From Sinomonas cellulolyticus (GTDB taxonomy: Bacteria > Actinomycetota > Actinomycetes > Actinomycetales > Micrococcaceae): a stretch of 39,466 nt of DNA. The translations under genes were made by a program, and so were the position numbers. Where the stretch lies: positions 1 to 39,466 of the forward strand of contig NZ_BNCM01000021.1 in assembly GCF_014656475.1 (NCBI RefSeq), read 5' to 3'. Under the pieces are notes generated by a model. It saw only the letters and a program-made list of their open reading frames with translations, did no database searches and had not been told where the DNA came from. The stretch's first letter is position 1. Each line of letters opens with the position of its first letter. Of this stretch, positions 23,882 to 32,633 are shown one piece after another.

Positions 23882-25027
23882 ATGGATGTCTCCGGCAGCC
23901 CGAGCCCTGCCAGGCTCTGGGCGACAGCGGCTGATTACCTGAAGGATCTCGGCTCCTCCGGCCTCGTCCGGGTGCGCCGGTCGGTCATGCCTGCGGTCTC
24001 CATGACGCTGGGCGCGGTGCTCGCGTACTTCATCGCCGAGACGGTCCTCGGGCACGCCGGTCCGATCTTCGCCGCGACCTCGGCGATCGTCTCTCTCGGG
24101 TTCGGCCGCGACCTGACCGTCCGGAAGGTGCTCGAGGTGGCCATCGGCTGCACACTCGGCATCGCCGTGGGCGATCTGCTGATGCACTTCCTGGGCGTGG
24201 GCCTGTGGCAGGCCGCGGTGATCCTGTTCGTCTCGATCCTCCTGGCCAGGTTCCTGGACCGGGGCGTCATCTTCGCCACGCAGCTGGGGCTGCAGTCACT
24301 GCTGGTGGTGCTGCTGCCCGCGCCGAGCGGCGGCCCGTTCGCGCGGAGCCTCGACGCCGTGGTCGGCGGTCTCATCGCCCTCGTGATCACCGCCCTGCTC
24401 CCCCGCGATCCCCGGGTCCAGCCGCGCCGAGACCTGCGTGAGCTCGTGGACACCTTCGCCACCATGCTCCGCGAGTGCGCGGAGGCGCTCGCGGACGCGG
24501 ATTCGACGAGGGCGTGGCACGCCCTGGTGCGGGGCAGGGGCTCCCAGGCGAAGGTGGACGCGATCCGGGCCAGCCTGAAGTCTTCGGGCGAGGTGGCCCG
24601 CCTCGCCCCCGCCTACCGGCGCCACCGCAGCGAGCTCGAGGAGATCGAGAACGCGGTCGAGTACCTGGACCTCGCGATGCGCAACGGCCGGGTCGTGGCG
24701 CGGCGGCTGGTCTCGGTGATCAACAACGCAGCGCTGACCCAGACCGCGGCCGAGAGCATCGCCGAGCTCCTCACCGACACGGCGGATGCGCTGGAGAACA
24801 TGGCTGTGGGGCTCATGACCGAGCGGCGCGAGGAGCGCACCGCTCAGCTGCGCGCTTCCCGCCGGGCCCTCACGGACGTCGCGGCGCGGGCGCATCCGCG
24901 CACGCTCCACGTGGAACGCCTCGAGGGCGAAACGCTCGTGGTCCTGCTGCGGCCCATGCTCGTGGACCTGCTCCAGGCCACAGGGGACGACCACGACGAG
25001 GCCGTCGCGGTGCTGCCCGGCATCTGA
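23882..25027 (+). CDS. FUSC family membrane protein
   Basis: Encodes 381 residues. About five to six closely spaced hydrophobic segments occupy residues 35-170 (for instance AVSMTLGAVLAYFIAETVL and LIALVITALLPRDP), followed by a helical cytoplasmic domain of about 200 residues. The SLGFGRDLTVRKVLEVAIGC motif and ATSAIVSLG are typical of the FUSC/aromatic acid exporter (ArAE) superfamily. These are thought to export small aromatic or lipophilic molecules; the substrate is unknown. It diverges from pstS. The following radA gene is in the same direction but has its own promoter-like element. Confidence 0.88.
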   Translation: MDVSGSPSPARLWATAADYLKDLGSSGLVRVRRSVMPAVSMTLGAVLAYFIAETVLGHAGPIFAATSAIVSLGFGRDLTVRKVLEVAIGCTLGIAVGDLLMHFLGVGLWQAAVILFVSILLARFLDRGVIFATQLGLQSLLVVLLPAPSGGPFARSLDAVVGGLIALVITALLPRDPRVQPRRDLRELVDTFATMLRECAEALADADSTRAWHALVRGRGSQAKVDAIRASLKSSGEVARLAPAYRRHRSELEEIENAVEYLDLAMRNGRVVARRLVSVINNAALTQTAAESIAELLTDTADALENMAVGLMTERREERTAQLRASRRALTDVAARAHPRTLHVERLEGETLVVLLRPMLVDLLQATGDDHDEAVAVLPGI

Positions 25028-25087
25028 GGCGGGTACGGCACCGGCAGGGTCCGCGCCGTGCGCGCCAGGATTGTCGGTGGGCTCGCA

Positions 25088-25100
25088 TAGCCTAGGGCGC
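25088..25100 (+). promoter_or_regulatory. Putative leaderless promoter of radA
   Basis: TAGCCT (25088-25093) is followed by 7 bases and ATG 25101. No ribosome site precedes the ATG. Confidence 0.48.
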
Positions 25101-26528
25101 ATGGCGACGAAGACCGCGGCACGCAGCACCTCCCGCTCTGGCAAGGCCCCCGGGTACCGGTGTGCCGAATGCGGCTGGACCACGGCGAAGTGGGTGGGCC
25201 GCTGCGGTGAGTGCCAGGAGTGGGGCACGGTGGAGGAGGTCGGCTCCGTCGTCGCGCGCACGACGGCGGCCGCTACCGTTCTCGAGCCGGCTCGCCCCAT
25301 CGCCGAGGTGGACTCCACGGACGCGGCGTTCATGCCCACGGGCGTCGGGGAGCTGGACCGGGTGCTCGGCGGCGGGCTCGTGCCCGGAGCCGTCATCCTG
25401 CTCGCCGGCGAGCCAGGGGTGGGCAAGTCAACGCTCCTGCTGGACGTCGCAGCCCGCGTGGGCTCGGGCGCCACGGGCGGGGGAGCTCCGGGAGCCGGGC
25501 CGCGGGACGTCCTGTACGTGACCGGCGAGGAGTCCGCGGCGCAGGTGAAGCTGCGCGCCGACCGGATCGGCGCCGTCGCCCCCCGGCTGTTCCTCGCCGC
25601 GGAGACCGACCTCTCGCAGGCTCTGGGCCACGTGGAGAGGGTTTCACCCCAGCTGCTCATCGTCGATTCGGTGCAGACGCTCTCCAGCCCCGAGGTGGAC
25701 GGCAGCGCCGGCGGAGTGTCGCAGGTGCGCGAAGTCGCGGCGTCGATCATCGCAGCCGCCAAGCGGCGGAACATGACGACCCTGCTCGTGGGGCATGTGA
25801 CCAAGGACGGCTCGATCGCCGGTCCCCGCCTGCTCGAGCACCTCGTCGATGTGGTGTGCCAGTTCGAGGGCGAGCGGCACTCGCGGCTCCGGCTCCTGCG
25901 CGCGGTGAAGAACCGCTACGGACCGACCGACGAGGTGGGCTGCTTCGACCTCACCGAGACCGGGATCGAGAGCGTGACGGACCCCTCGGGGCTGTTCGTC
26001 TCGCGCACCAAGGAGCCGGTATCCGGAACGTGCATCACCGTGACCCTCGAGGGGCGCAGGCCGCTGCTGGCCGAGGTGCAGTCCCTCCTCGCGGAATCTG
26101 CCACAGCCCAGCCGCGCCGCGCCACGAGCGGCCTGGACTCGTCCCGCGTCGCGATGCTCCTGGCCGTGCTCCAGCAGCGGGCGGGCTGCCTCCTCCACAA
26201 GGACGACACCTACGTGGCGACCGTGGGCGGGGTCAGGCTCAGCGAGCCCGCCACGGACCTCGCAGTGGCCCTCGCTGTCGCCTCCGCGAAGACCCGCACG
26301 GCGCTCCCCCAGCGGCTGATCGCCTTCGGGGAGGTGGGCCTCGCGGGCGAGGTGCGGCCGGTCCCAGGCATCGGGCGGCGCATCCAGGAGGCCCACCGTC
26401 TCGGCTTCACGCACGCCGTGGTGCCAGCGAGTCCTAACGGGCCGGGCGAGGTGCCGGACGGCTTCCGGGTCAAGGAGGTGAGCCACGTCGCCGAAGCCCT
26501 CGAGCTCCTGATCCCCGACGCCGGCTGA
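25101..26528 (+). CDS. radA: DNA repair protein RadA (Sms)
   Basis: Encodes 475 residues. An N-terminal zinc finger has Cys21, Cys24, Cys35 and Cys38 (CAEC and CGEC pairs). A RecA-like ATPase follows with Walker A GEPGVGKST at 103-111 and the RadA-specific KNRYGPTDEVG motif, then a Lon-protease-like C-terminal domain (about 300-475). RadA is a DnaB-type helicase that helps process recombination intermediates in the cytoplasm. The neighbouring disA gene, 142 bases downstream, is a known functional partner: RadA and DisA are encoded together in many Firmicutes and Actinobacteria. Confidence 0.97.
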   Translation: MATKTAARSTSRSGKAPGYRCAECGWTTAKWVGRCGECQEWGTVEEVGSVVARTTAAATVLEPARPIAEVDSTDAAFMPTGVGELDRVLGGGLVPGAVILLAGEPGVGKSTLLLDVAARVGSGATGGGAPGAGPRDVLYVTGEESAAQVKLRADRIGAVAPRLFLAAETDLSQALGHVERVSPQLLIVDSVQTLSSPEVDGSAGGVSQVREVAASIIAAAKRRNMTTLLVGHVTKDGSIAGPRLLEHLVDVVCQFEGERHSRLRLLRAVKNRYGPTDEVGCFDLTETGIESVTDPSGLFVSRTKEPVSGTCITVTLEGRRPLLAEVQSLLAESATAQPRRATSGLDSSRVAMLLAVLQQRAGCLLHKDDTYVATVGGVRLSEPATDLAVALAVASAKTRTALPQRLIAFGEVGLAGEVRPVPGIGRRIQEAHRLGFTHAVVPASPNGPGEVPDGFRVKEVSHVAEALELLIPDAG

Positions 26529-26670
26529 GGGCGGCATCCGACCTGTTCGGCGGCCAGCCGTGCCCGAATCGTTGCCAACTTCGCCCGGAAGGGCGCTATC
26601 CCGGCACGCGGGCGCGGATACCATGGGAACCGTTGTTGCGCCACGCGCGACGCAAGAAAGGGAAACTCTC

Positions 26671-27747
26671 ATGGCTCGGACCCCCGAGGACGTGCTGAAA
26701 GCCACCTTGGCCCGGGTCGCACCCGGAACCGACCTGCGCGACGGCCTCGAGCGCATTCTGCGCGGTCGCACGGGCGCCCTCATCGTTCTCGGGTACAACC
26801 CCGGCGTCGAGGCGTTGTGCTCCGGCGGGTTCGAGATCGGGATCGAGTTCTCGCCCACGCGTCTGCGCGAGCTCGCCAAGATGGATGGCGCGATCGTGTG
26901 CGACCGGGACGCCCGGACCATCGTCAAGGCCGGGGTGCACCTCGTGCCCGATTCGTCCATCGAGACGCACGAGTCCGGCACCCGCCACCGCACGGCCGAG
27001 CGGGTTGCGAAGCAGACCGGGCTCCCTGTCGTCTCGGTGAGCCAGTCGATGCACATCATCGCCCTCTACGTCCAGGGCATCCGCCACGTCATCGAGGACT
27101 CCGAACGCGTCCTCGCCCGCGCGAACCAAGCCCTCGCGACCCTCGAGAGGTACCGGGCGCGCCTCGACCAGGTCACGCACTCCCTCTCCGCTCTCGAGAT
27201 CGAGGCCATGGTCACGGTACGGGACGTGGCGCAGACCCTGCAGCGCCAGGTGATGGTCAAGCGCATTTCGGAGGAGATCTCCCAGTACCTGCTCGAGCTC
27301 GGCAACGACGGGCGCCTCCTGGCGCTCCAGCTCGAGGAGCTCACGGCTGGGCTGGGACCCGGCGCCGACGTCGTGATCCGCGACTATGCGGGCGACGACG
27401 CCTCCCCCGAGACGATCGACTCAGCGGTCGAGGCCCTCATGGAGCTCTCGAGCGTGGACCTCATCGACCTGAACAAGATCGCCGCGGTCCTCGGCTACGC
27501 CGGCGGCACCGAGACGCTCGACGCCGTGGTCCAGCCCCGCGGCTACCGCCTCATCTCGGGCCTGAAGCCGGTGCCGCGCGCCGTCGCCGACCGTCTGGTG
27601 GACCACTTCGGCGGCCTGCAGAACCTCATGGCCGCGACCATCGAGGACCTCATGACGGTGGATGGGATCGGCGAGCAGCGCGCCCGCACGGTCCGCGAGG
27701 GACTGTCCAGGATGGCGGAGGCGAGCCTGCTGGACCGCTTCCTCTGA
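26671..27747 (+). CDS. disA: DNA integrity scanning diadenylate cyclase DisA
   Basis: Encodes 358 residues. The DAC domain (1-145) contains DGA at 72-74 and GTRHRTAE at 103-110 (RHR), the ATP- and metal-binding motifs that make c-di-AMP from two ATP. A helical linker follows, and the C-terminal part has a helix-hairpin-helix (MTVDGIGEQRARTVREGL) that binds branched DNA. The protein is an octamer that scans DNA and reports its state through c-di-AMP; RadA modulates it. An AAGAAAGG ribosome site precedes ATG 26671, and a TACCAT element at about 26620 could be its promoter. Confidence 0.97.
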   Translation: MARTPEDVLKATLARVAPGTDLRDGLERILRGRTGALIVLGYNPGVEALCSGGFEIGIEFSPTRLRELAKMDGAIVCDRDARTIVKAGVHLVPDSSIETHESGTRHRTAERVAKQTGLPVVSVSQSMHIIALYVQGIRHVIEDSERVLARANQALATLERYRARLDQVTHSLSALEIEAMVTVRDVAQTLQRQVMVKRISEEISQYLLELGNDGRLLALQLEELTAGLGPGADVVIRDYAGDDASPETIDSAVEALMELSSVDLIDLNKIAAVLGYAGGTETLDAVVQPRGYRLISGLKPVPRAVADRLVDHFGGLQNLMAATIEDLMTVDGIGEQRARTVREGLSRMAEASLLDRFL

Positions 27748-27783
27748 GTCTCAGACTGCCCGCCGGCTACTTGAGCTGCGCGG

Positions 27784-28554
27784 CTACTTGAGCTCGAAGA
27801 CGGCCTTCGAGCTCGTCGTCGCGCCGAGCGACGCGGTCATGACGTAGATTCCGGGCTTCGGCTGGACCGTGGCCGCCTTGCACCCCTCGGTGCTGCGCAC
27901 GCGGGCCCACGGGAAGTTCGCGGTCTCGGAAGCCCCGGCGGCGATCGTCTTGGGCAGGTCCTGCGCGTCGGCCTGGCAGTCCTTCGATGAGAAGACCCGG
28001 TCGGTGCCGCTCACCACGAGGAACTCCATCTGCTTGGTCCCCACATTGACCTCGCACGGCATGGGATTCCCGTTGGTGACCTTGAGGGTGAAGACCGGCT
28101 TCTCGTTCGGGGCGTAGCTCGGCTTGTCGGTGGACGCGGAGACGGTGATGAGGTGGGGGTCGCAGGGCCCGGCGCTCGCGGTCGCCGTGCCGGTGGTCGC
28201 ACTGGCCGCTGGCGACGCCGAGGCGTCGGGCATCGCCGTCGCCGTTCCGGTGGACGTGGGCGCGGCGTTGGCGGAGGCGTCGGGCGACGGCGTCGCGGAC
28301 CTGGCCTCTGGCGTGGCGGCAGGATCCGCGACGGGAACGGTCCCCGTTCTGCGGGCATCGTCGGCCACTGAACCCACGTCGACGGCGGCGGCCCAGACAC
28401 CGACGCCGAGCACACCGAGCACGAGGACCATGAGCACGAGGACGGCGATTCGCCGCCTGCGGTACACGGCGGGGCTCACCTTGCGGGGGCGCGGAGCCGG
28501 ACGCGTCCTCCCTGATCCGCGCGTGCCTGCTCCGCCCTTGCCCTGCCGTGCCAT
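27784..28554 (-). CDS. Membrane-anchored extracellular protein of unknown function
   Basis: Encodes 256 residues. A basic N terminus is followed by one membrane helix (about 34-56), then a long Ala/Ser/Thr/Pro-rich linker (about 70-130) and a C-terminal beta domain with four cysteines (in GPCDPH, MPCEVN, KDCQAD and EGCKAA), two likely disulfides. The domain resembles the actinobacterial DUF4232-like or Ig-like secreted proteins, with the YAPNEKPVFTLKVTN segment. No function is known to me. A leaderless start is suggested by TAGCCT 6 bases before the ATG. It is convergent with disA and divergent from mutY. Confidence 0.78.
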   Translation of the reverse strand: MARQGKGGAGTRGSGRTRPAPRPRKVSPAVYRRRRIAVLVLMVLVLGVLGVGVWAAAVDVGSVADDARRTGTVPVADPAATPEARSATPSPDASANAAPTSTGTATAMPDASASPAASATTGTATASAGPCDPHLITVSASTDKPSYAPNEKPVFTLKVTNGNPMPCEVNVGTKQMEFLVVSGTDRVFSSKDCQADAQDLPKTIAAGASETANFPWARVRSTEGCKAATVQPKPGIYVMTASLGATTSSKAVFELK

Positions 28555-28566
28555 GCCTCTAGGCTA
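28555..28566 (-). promoter_or_regulatory. Putative leaderless promoter of the membrane-anchored protein
   Basis: On the minus strand TAGCCT (28566-28561) is followed by 6 bases and ATG 28554. Confidence 0.43.
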
Positions 28567-28683
28567 CGGATCCCGCGGGAGCCCGGCCGTCCCGGCACGC
28601 CGCTGCCGCCATACTCGGGCTACAGTGGACGGCACGCCGCAGGGGAAACGAGCCGCCTGTTTCCTGACGGCCGACAGAACCAG

Positions 28684-29751
28684 ATGATGACCCCACGAAG
28701 AGGTGCCGTGCCAGCAACAGCCGCTACCCGCCGTCGTGCGCAGCCGGAAGCGCCCGCGCCCGACGGCGCACGGGACCCCGAGCAGCTGCGGGCGCTGCAT
28801 GCGGCGCTCGAGGACTGGTTCGGGGCAGAGGCCCGCGACCTCCCGTGGCGCGAGCACGACCGGACGCCGTGGGGCGTGCTCGTGAGCGAAGTGATGCTCC
28901 AACAGACTCCCGTGGTGCGCGTCCTGCCGGTGTGGCGTGAATGGATGGCTCGCTGGCCGCGCCCGGCGGACCTCGCCGCGGAGCCGGCCGGGGAGGCTGT
29001 GCGGGCATGGGGGCGGCTGGGGTACCCGCGGAGGGCGCTGCGGCTGCACGCCGCGGCAACGGTCATCGCGGCCGAGCACGACGGCGAACTGCCGGACACC
29101 GAGGAGGGCCTCCTCGCGCTGCCCGGCGTCGGCACCTACACCGCGGCGGCCGTGGCGGCCTTCGCCTTCGGACGGCGGGCCACGGTGGTGGACACCAACA
29201 TCCGCCGCGTGCATGCACGGCTTGTGGGAGGCGAGGCGCTGCCCGCGCCGTCCCTCACCGCCGCTGAACTGCGCCGTGCCGCGATTCTCCTTCCCGCCGA
29301 CCGCGAACGCTCCGTGGTGTGGAACGCCGCGGTCATGGAGCTCGGGGCGCTCGTGTGCACCGCCCGGTCCCCGCGGTGCGCCGAATGCCCCGTGGCGGGG
29401 GCCTGCGCGTGGCGCGCAGCCGGCGAGCCGCCGCCCACGTACACGCCGCGTGGCCAGGCCTGGCACGGCACGGACCGGCAGGTCCGCGGCGCGGTCATGG
29501 CGGTGCTGCGCGCCGCCGAGCAGCCGGTCACACGGGAACTCCTCGACCGGGAAATGGTGGGTTCGGCAGGGTCAGAGCCCTCCGCACCCGGCTCAACCCA
29601 CCATTTCGCGGAGGCGGGCGGCCCGCTCCGGGACGCGATCACCAGGCTGCACGCACTCGGGACGGGGCCCGACCAGCTCGAACGGGCCCTTGCCGGGCTG
29701 CTCGCAGACGGGCTCGCGGTTGAGGCCGAAGGGCATCTGCGCCTGCCCTGA
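28684..29751 (+). CDS. mutY: A/G-specific adenine glycosylase MutY
   Basis: Encodes up to 355 residues. The HhH-GPD fold is intact: EVMLQQTPVVRVLP, LPGVGTYTAAAVAAFAFG and the catalytic Asp of VVDTNIRRVHARL. The iron-sulfur cluster cysteines are spaced C-x6-C-x2-C-x5-C in CTARSPRCAECPVAGAC. MutY removes adenine opposite 8-oxoguanine. No Nudix-like C-terminal domain follows, as usual for actinobacteria. The start is uncertain: ATG 28684 or 28687, or GTG 28708, which has AAGAGG upstream. Within the C-terminal region (29551-29607) a perfect inverted repeat has entered the frame without breaking it. Confidence 0.94.
   Translation: MMTPRRGAVPATAATRRRAQPEAPAPDGARDPEQLRALHAALEDWFGAEARDLPWREHDRTPWGVLVSEVMLQQTPVVRVLPVWREWMARWPRPADLAAEPAGEAVRAWGRLGYPRRALRLHAAATVIAAEHDGELPDTEEGLLALPGVGTYTAAAVAAFAFGRRATVVDTNIRRVHARLVGGEALPAPSLTAAELRRAAILLPADRERSVVWNAAVMELGALVCTARSPRCAECPVAGACAWRAAGEPPPTYTPRGQAWHGTDRQVRGAVMAVLRAAEQPVTRELLDREMVGSAGSEPSAPGSTHHFAEAGGPLRDAITRLHALGTGPDQLERALAGLLADGLAVEAEGHLRLP
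29551..29607. repeat. Perfect inverted repeat inside mutY
   Basis: GAAATGGTGGGTT (29551-29563) and AACCCACCATTTC (29595-29607) are perfectly complementary 13-base arms around a 31-base loop. The segment is translated in frame as part of a Ser/Gly/Pro-rich linker. Confidence 0.8.
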
Positions 29752-29783
29752 CAGGCGGGTCGGGGACAGCCCGTAGGCGCCGC

Positions 29784-30335
29784 CTACTCGCGCGCCCGCC
29801 CGTGCAGCCACCGGATCATGCGCGTGTTGCCGAGGGTGTTCGGCTTGACCCGCGCGAGGTCGAGGAACTCGGCGATGCCTTCATCGTGGGAGCGAAGGAG
29901 CTCGGAGTAGACCTCCGGGTCCACACCGGACTGGTCGGCCATGACCTCGAACCCGTGCCGCTCGAAGAACCCCACCTCGAAGGTCAGGCAGAAGACCCGC
30001 TGCACGCCGACGTCGTGCGCCACCCCCAGCAGCCGCTCGACGAGCGCATGGCCGACGCCGCGTCCGCGCCACGAGTCCGCCGCGGCCAGGGTGCGGATCT
30101 CGGCCAGGTCCTCCCACATCACGTGCAGGGCCCCGCATCCGATGAGGACGCCCTCGGGTGTCTCGGCAACCCAGAACTCCTGGATCGACTCGTAGTACGC
30201 CACCGACTCCTTGGAGATCAGGATCCGCCGCTCCGCCAGCGGGGCGACGAGGCCCTTGATCGAGGCGACGTCGCCGGTTCGCGCCCGCCGCAGCGTGAAC
30301 GGCGGAGCGGCGGGTGCGGTGGCGGTGTCGGTCAT
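29784..30335 (-). CDS. GNAT amino-acid N-acetyltransferase (ArgA-like)
   Basis: Encodes 183 residues. FTLRRARTGDVASIKGLVAP opens a GNAT fold, LAEIRTLAAADSWRGRGVGH is the acetyl-CoA site (R/QxxGxG/A type, RGRGVG), and VFCLTFEVGFFERHGFEV is typical of the N-acetylglutamate synthase-like group found in Actinobacteria (MAP/ArgA-type). It likely acetylates an amino acid, possibly glutamate at the start of arginine synthesis; that assignment is from family similarity. TAGGAT 7 bases before ATG suggests a leaderless transcript. Confidence 0.85.
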   Translation of the reverse strand: MTDTATAPAAPPFTLRRARTGDVASIKGLVAPLAERRILISKESVAYYESIQEFWVAETPEGVLIGCGALHVMWEDLAEIRTLAAADSWRGRGVGHALVERLLGVAHDVGVQRVFCLTFEVGFFERHGFEVMADQSGVDPEVYSELLRSHDEGIAEFLDLARVKPNTLGNTRMIRWLHGRARE

Positions 30336-30348
30336 GCGCCCAATCCTA
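30336..30348 (-). promoter_or_regulatory. Putative leaderless promoter of the GNAT gene
   Basis: On the minus strand TAGGAT (30348-30343) is followed by 7 bases and ATG 30335. Confidence 0.43.
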
Positions 30349-30381
30349 GTTGCGGCCGTCGCCCGGCCCGCCGCGCCGCGG

Positions 30382-32520
30382 CTACAGCCCGAGCTCCTTC
30401 GGCAGCTCCCGCTCCTCCCCCAGAACGTGCTCGGCGAGGAACGCACTGACCACCCCGTACCAGACCTTGGCGTGCTGCGGCTGCAGGATCCAGTGGTTCT
30501 CATCGGGGAAGTACAGGAACCGGTGTGGGGTGCGGCCCTCGTCGTCGGCGGCCAGCTGGGAGGCGGAGAGCAGCTCCCACCACAGCCGCAGCCCCTCGCC
30601 GATGGGCACGCGGTAGTCCTTGTCGCCGTGGATCACGAGCATGGGCGTGCTGATCCGCTCCACCGAGTGGTGCGGCGAGTTGGCATCCATCATCGCCGCA
30701 TCCATCTCACGGGACCAGTAGAGTGCCATGTCCGTGGTGGGGCCGAATGCGTCGAGGGCCCACAGGCTCGCGTGGGTCACGATCGCGCGGAAGCGATCCG
30801 TGTGGCCCGCGACCCAGTTGGCCATGTACCCGCCGAACGACCCGCCCATGGCCGCCGTGCGCTCCGGGTCGAGGTCCCCACGCTCGAGTGCCGCGTCGGT
30901 GATCGCCATGAGGTCGGTGAACGGCTGGGAGCCCCACCGGCCCCACCCGCGGTCGATGAACGACTGCCCGTACCCCGTAGACAGCGAGGGGTCGGGCAGC
31001 AGCACCGCGTACCCCTGGGCCGTGAGCAGCCATGGGTTCCAGCGCCACGTCCAGGCGTTCCACGAGCCGATCGGACCACCGTGGATCCACAGGAGCAGGG
31101 GGTGGCGGCCGCCGTAGCCAGACGTGCCTGCCGTCTCGCCGGACGATCCGGAAGGGTCCGGCAGGGCGAGCCAGGCGCGCAGCGGGGTCCCGTCCTCGGC
31201 CGTCGCGGTGACCTCCTCGAGGCGGCCCGGGATCGTGGGCCTCTCCGCCGGGTTCGGCAGCCGTGTGGTCTCACCGGAGCCGAGGTCGATGCGCACGGCC
31301 TCGGGCGGGAAGAGGTAGGAGCTGCGCACGGCATAGGCGCTCGCCCCGTCCGGTGAGACGACGACGTCGGTGTAGGCCGCGTCGTCGTGCGTCACCTTCG
31401 CCACCTGACCCGTGGCGACGTCGATGCGGAAGACGGGCGAGCGGCCCCCGTCGTCGGCGGTGACGATGAGGGCGGATCCGTCCGGGAGCCAGTCCGCGGG
31501 GTGCGCCATGCGGTCCCACTCCGGGGCGAGGCGTCGCAGCTGCCCGCTCTCGACGTCGAGGAGGTGCAGCTCGGAGCGGTAGGCGTTCGTCGGCGTCGTG
31601 TGGGGCTCGACGACGACGGCGACCGTACGCCCGTCCGGGCTGACCGGGCCCGGGATGTAGTCCATCCCGTCCTCGGCGAGCACCGCGCGCCGCGTTCCGG
31701 AGGCGACGTCGATCGCGACCATCTCGCTGCGCAGATCGCCCTTGGCGAGCGGCCGCGCGACCGATGCGTAGAGAGTGCGCCCGTCGGGGCTCGCGAACGT
31801 CTCCGAGAACCGCAGCCCCGCGCCGATGTCCGGGGTGAGATTGCGCAGCTCGAGGGCGGGGGCCTCGTCCACGGTGCCAGGCTTGCCGGGCTCCGGCTCG
31901 GCCTGGGAACGCTCCACCGCGAACAGGCGCGGCTGGGCCGGCCCGAGGTCCGCATCCCAGAACCGGACCGGGTACGAGGAGTGGAGGATCGCCGAGACTT
32001 TGCCCTCCTTGCGGGCCTTCCTGCGCTCCTCATCGTCCGCCTCGTCGGTGCTGCCGGCCAGCGCGGAGGCCTGCACGAACGTCGCGTCAGCCTTCCGCGC
32101 AGTGAAGACGCGCTCGACGCCGCCGGGCCGGCTGAGCACGACCCGCGCCTCCCCGCCCGCACGGGGCAGGAGCCACAGCGCGTTGACCGGGTCCTCGTCC
32201 GGCTTCTCCGGATCAGGCCGCGCCGAGGTGAAGAAGAGGTCCCCGTTCGCAGCGAATGCCGCGCCCGCCTCGCCCTTGGCGCTGCGGGTGATGCGGCGGG
32301 CAGGGGCCTCGTCGGTGGGGTCGATCTCCCACAGCGCCGTGCCGTACTCGGTTCCCTTGCCGTTGAGGGTCGCGACCGTGGTGACCAGTCGCGTGCCGTC
32401 GGGGCTCAGGGCGAGCCCGGAGATCCTGGGAATCGCAATGTAGTGGTCGAGGTCGTGGAACGGGGTCTCGGGCTGGGGTGCGGCAGGCTGGTCTTCGGCA
32501 GGCTGGTCGTGGGCGCTCAT
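30382..32520 (-). CDS. S9 family peptidase (acylaminoacyl/prolyl oligopeptidase type)
   Basis: Encodes 712 residues. The N-terminal two thirds are a beta-propeller built from WD40-like repeats (for example SPDGRTLYASVARP and SPDGASAYAVRSS). The C-terminal alpha/beta-hydrolase domain carries Ser561 in GGSFGGYMA, Asp635 in HGDKDYRVP and His676 in DENHWI, the complete triad. The HGGP oxyanion segment (LLLWIHGGPIGSW) is also present. There is no signal peptide, so it is cytoplasmic and probably trims short peptides. It has repeated TTCAC/GTGAA boxes in its promoter region. A convergent or operonic link to dha is not obvious. Confidence 0.93.
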   Translation of the reverse strand: MSAHDQPAEDQPAAPQPETPFHDLDHYIAIPRISGLALSPDGTRLVTTVATLNGKGTEYGTALWEIDPTDEAPARRITRSAKGEAGAAFAANGDLFFTSARPDPEKPDEDPVNALWLLPRAGGEARVVLSRPGGVERVFTARKADATFVQASALAGSTDEADDEERRKARKEGKVSAILHSSYPVRFWDADLGPAQPRLFAVERSQAEPEPGKPGTVDEAPALELRNLTPDIGAGLRFSETFASPDGRTLYASVARPLAKGDLRSEMVAIDVASGTRRAVLAEDGMDYIPGPVSPDGRTVAVVVEPHTTPTNAYRSELHLLDVESGQLRRLAPEWDRMAHPADWLPDGSALIVTADDGGRSPVFRIDVATGQVAKVTHDDAAYTDVVVSPDGASAYAVRSSYLFPPEAVRIDLGSGETTRLPNPAERPTIPGRLEEVTATAEDGTPLRAWLALPDPSGSSGETAGTSGYGGRHPLLLWIHGGPIGSWNAWTWRWNPWLLTAQGYAVLLPDPSLSTGYGQSFIDRGWGRWGSQPFTDLMAITDAALERGDLDPERTAAMGGSFGGYMANWVAGHTDRFRAIVTHASLWALDAFGPTTDMALYWSREMDAAMMDANSPHHSVERISTPMLVIHGDKDYRVPIGEGLRLWWELLSASQLAADDEGRTPHRFLYFPDENHWILQPQHAKVWYGVVSAFLAEHVLGEERELPKELGL

Positions 32521-32562
32521 GCGGACGATTCAACCCTCAGTGTGGCGCAAAGCACAGACCCG

Positions 32563-32590
32563 TTCACTCTTGGTGAAACAGTTCTTTCAC
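32563..32590. promoter_or_regulatory. Clustered TTCAC/GTGAA boxes before the S9 peptidase
   Basis: TTCAC (32563-32567), GTGAAA (32573-32578) and TTTCAC (32585-32590) occur in alternating orientation; the last two form a perfect dyad GTGAAA-CAGTTC-TTTCAC. They lie 43-70 bases upstream of the peptidase start, between it and the 3' end of dhaM. A candidate operator. Confidence 0.5.
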
Positions 32591-32633
32591 GCCTTGCTCT
32601 CTTCGGGGAGTACCCCAGGGCCGTGCCCCCGAG

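Noticed and set aside
29775..29789. Terminator GTAGGCG/CGCCTAC between mutY and the GNAT gene
   Set aside because: The two arms pair but leave a one-base loop and overlap the GNAT stop; more likely chance in GC-rich DNA.
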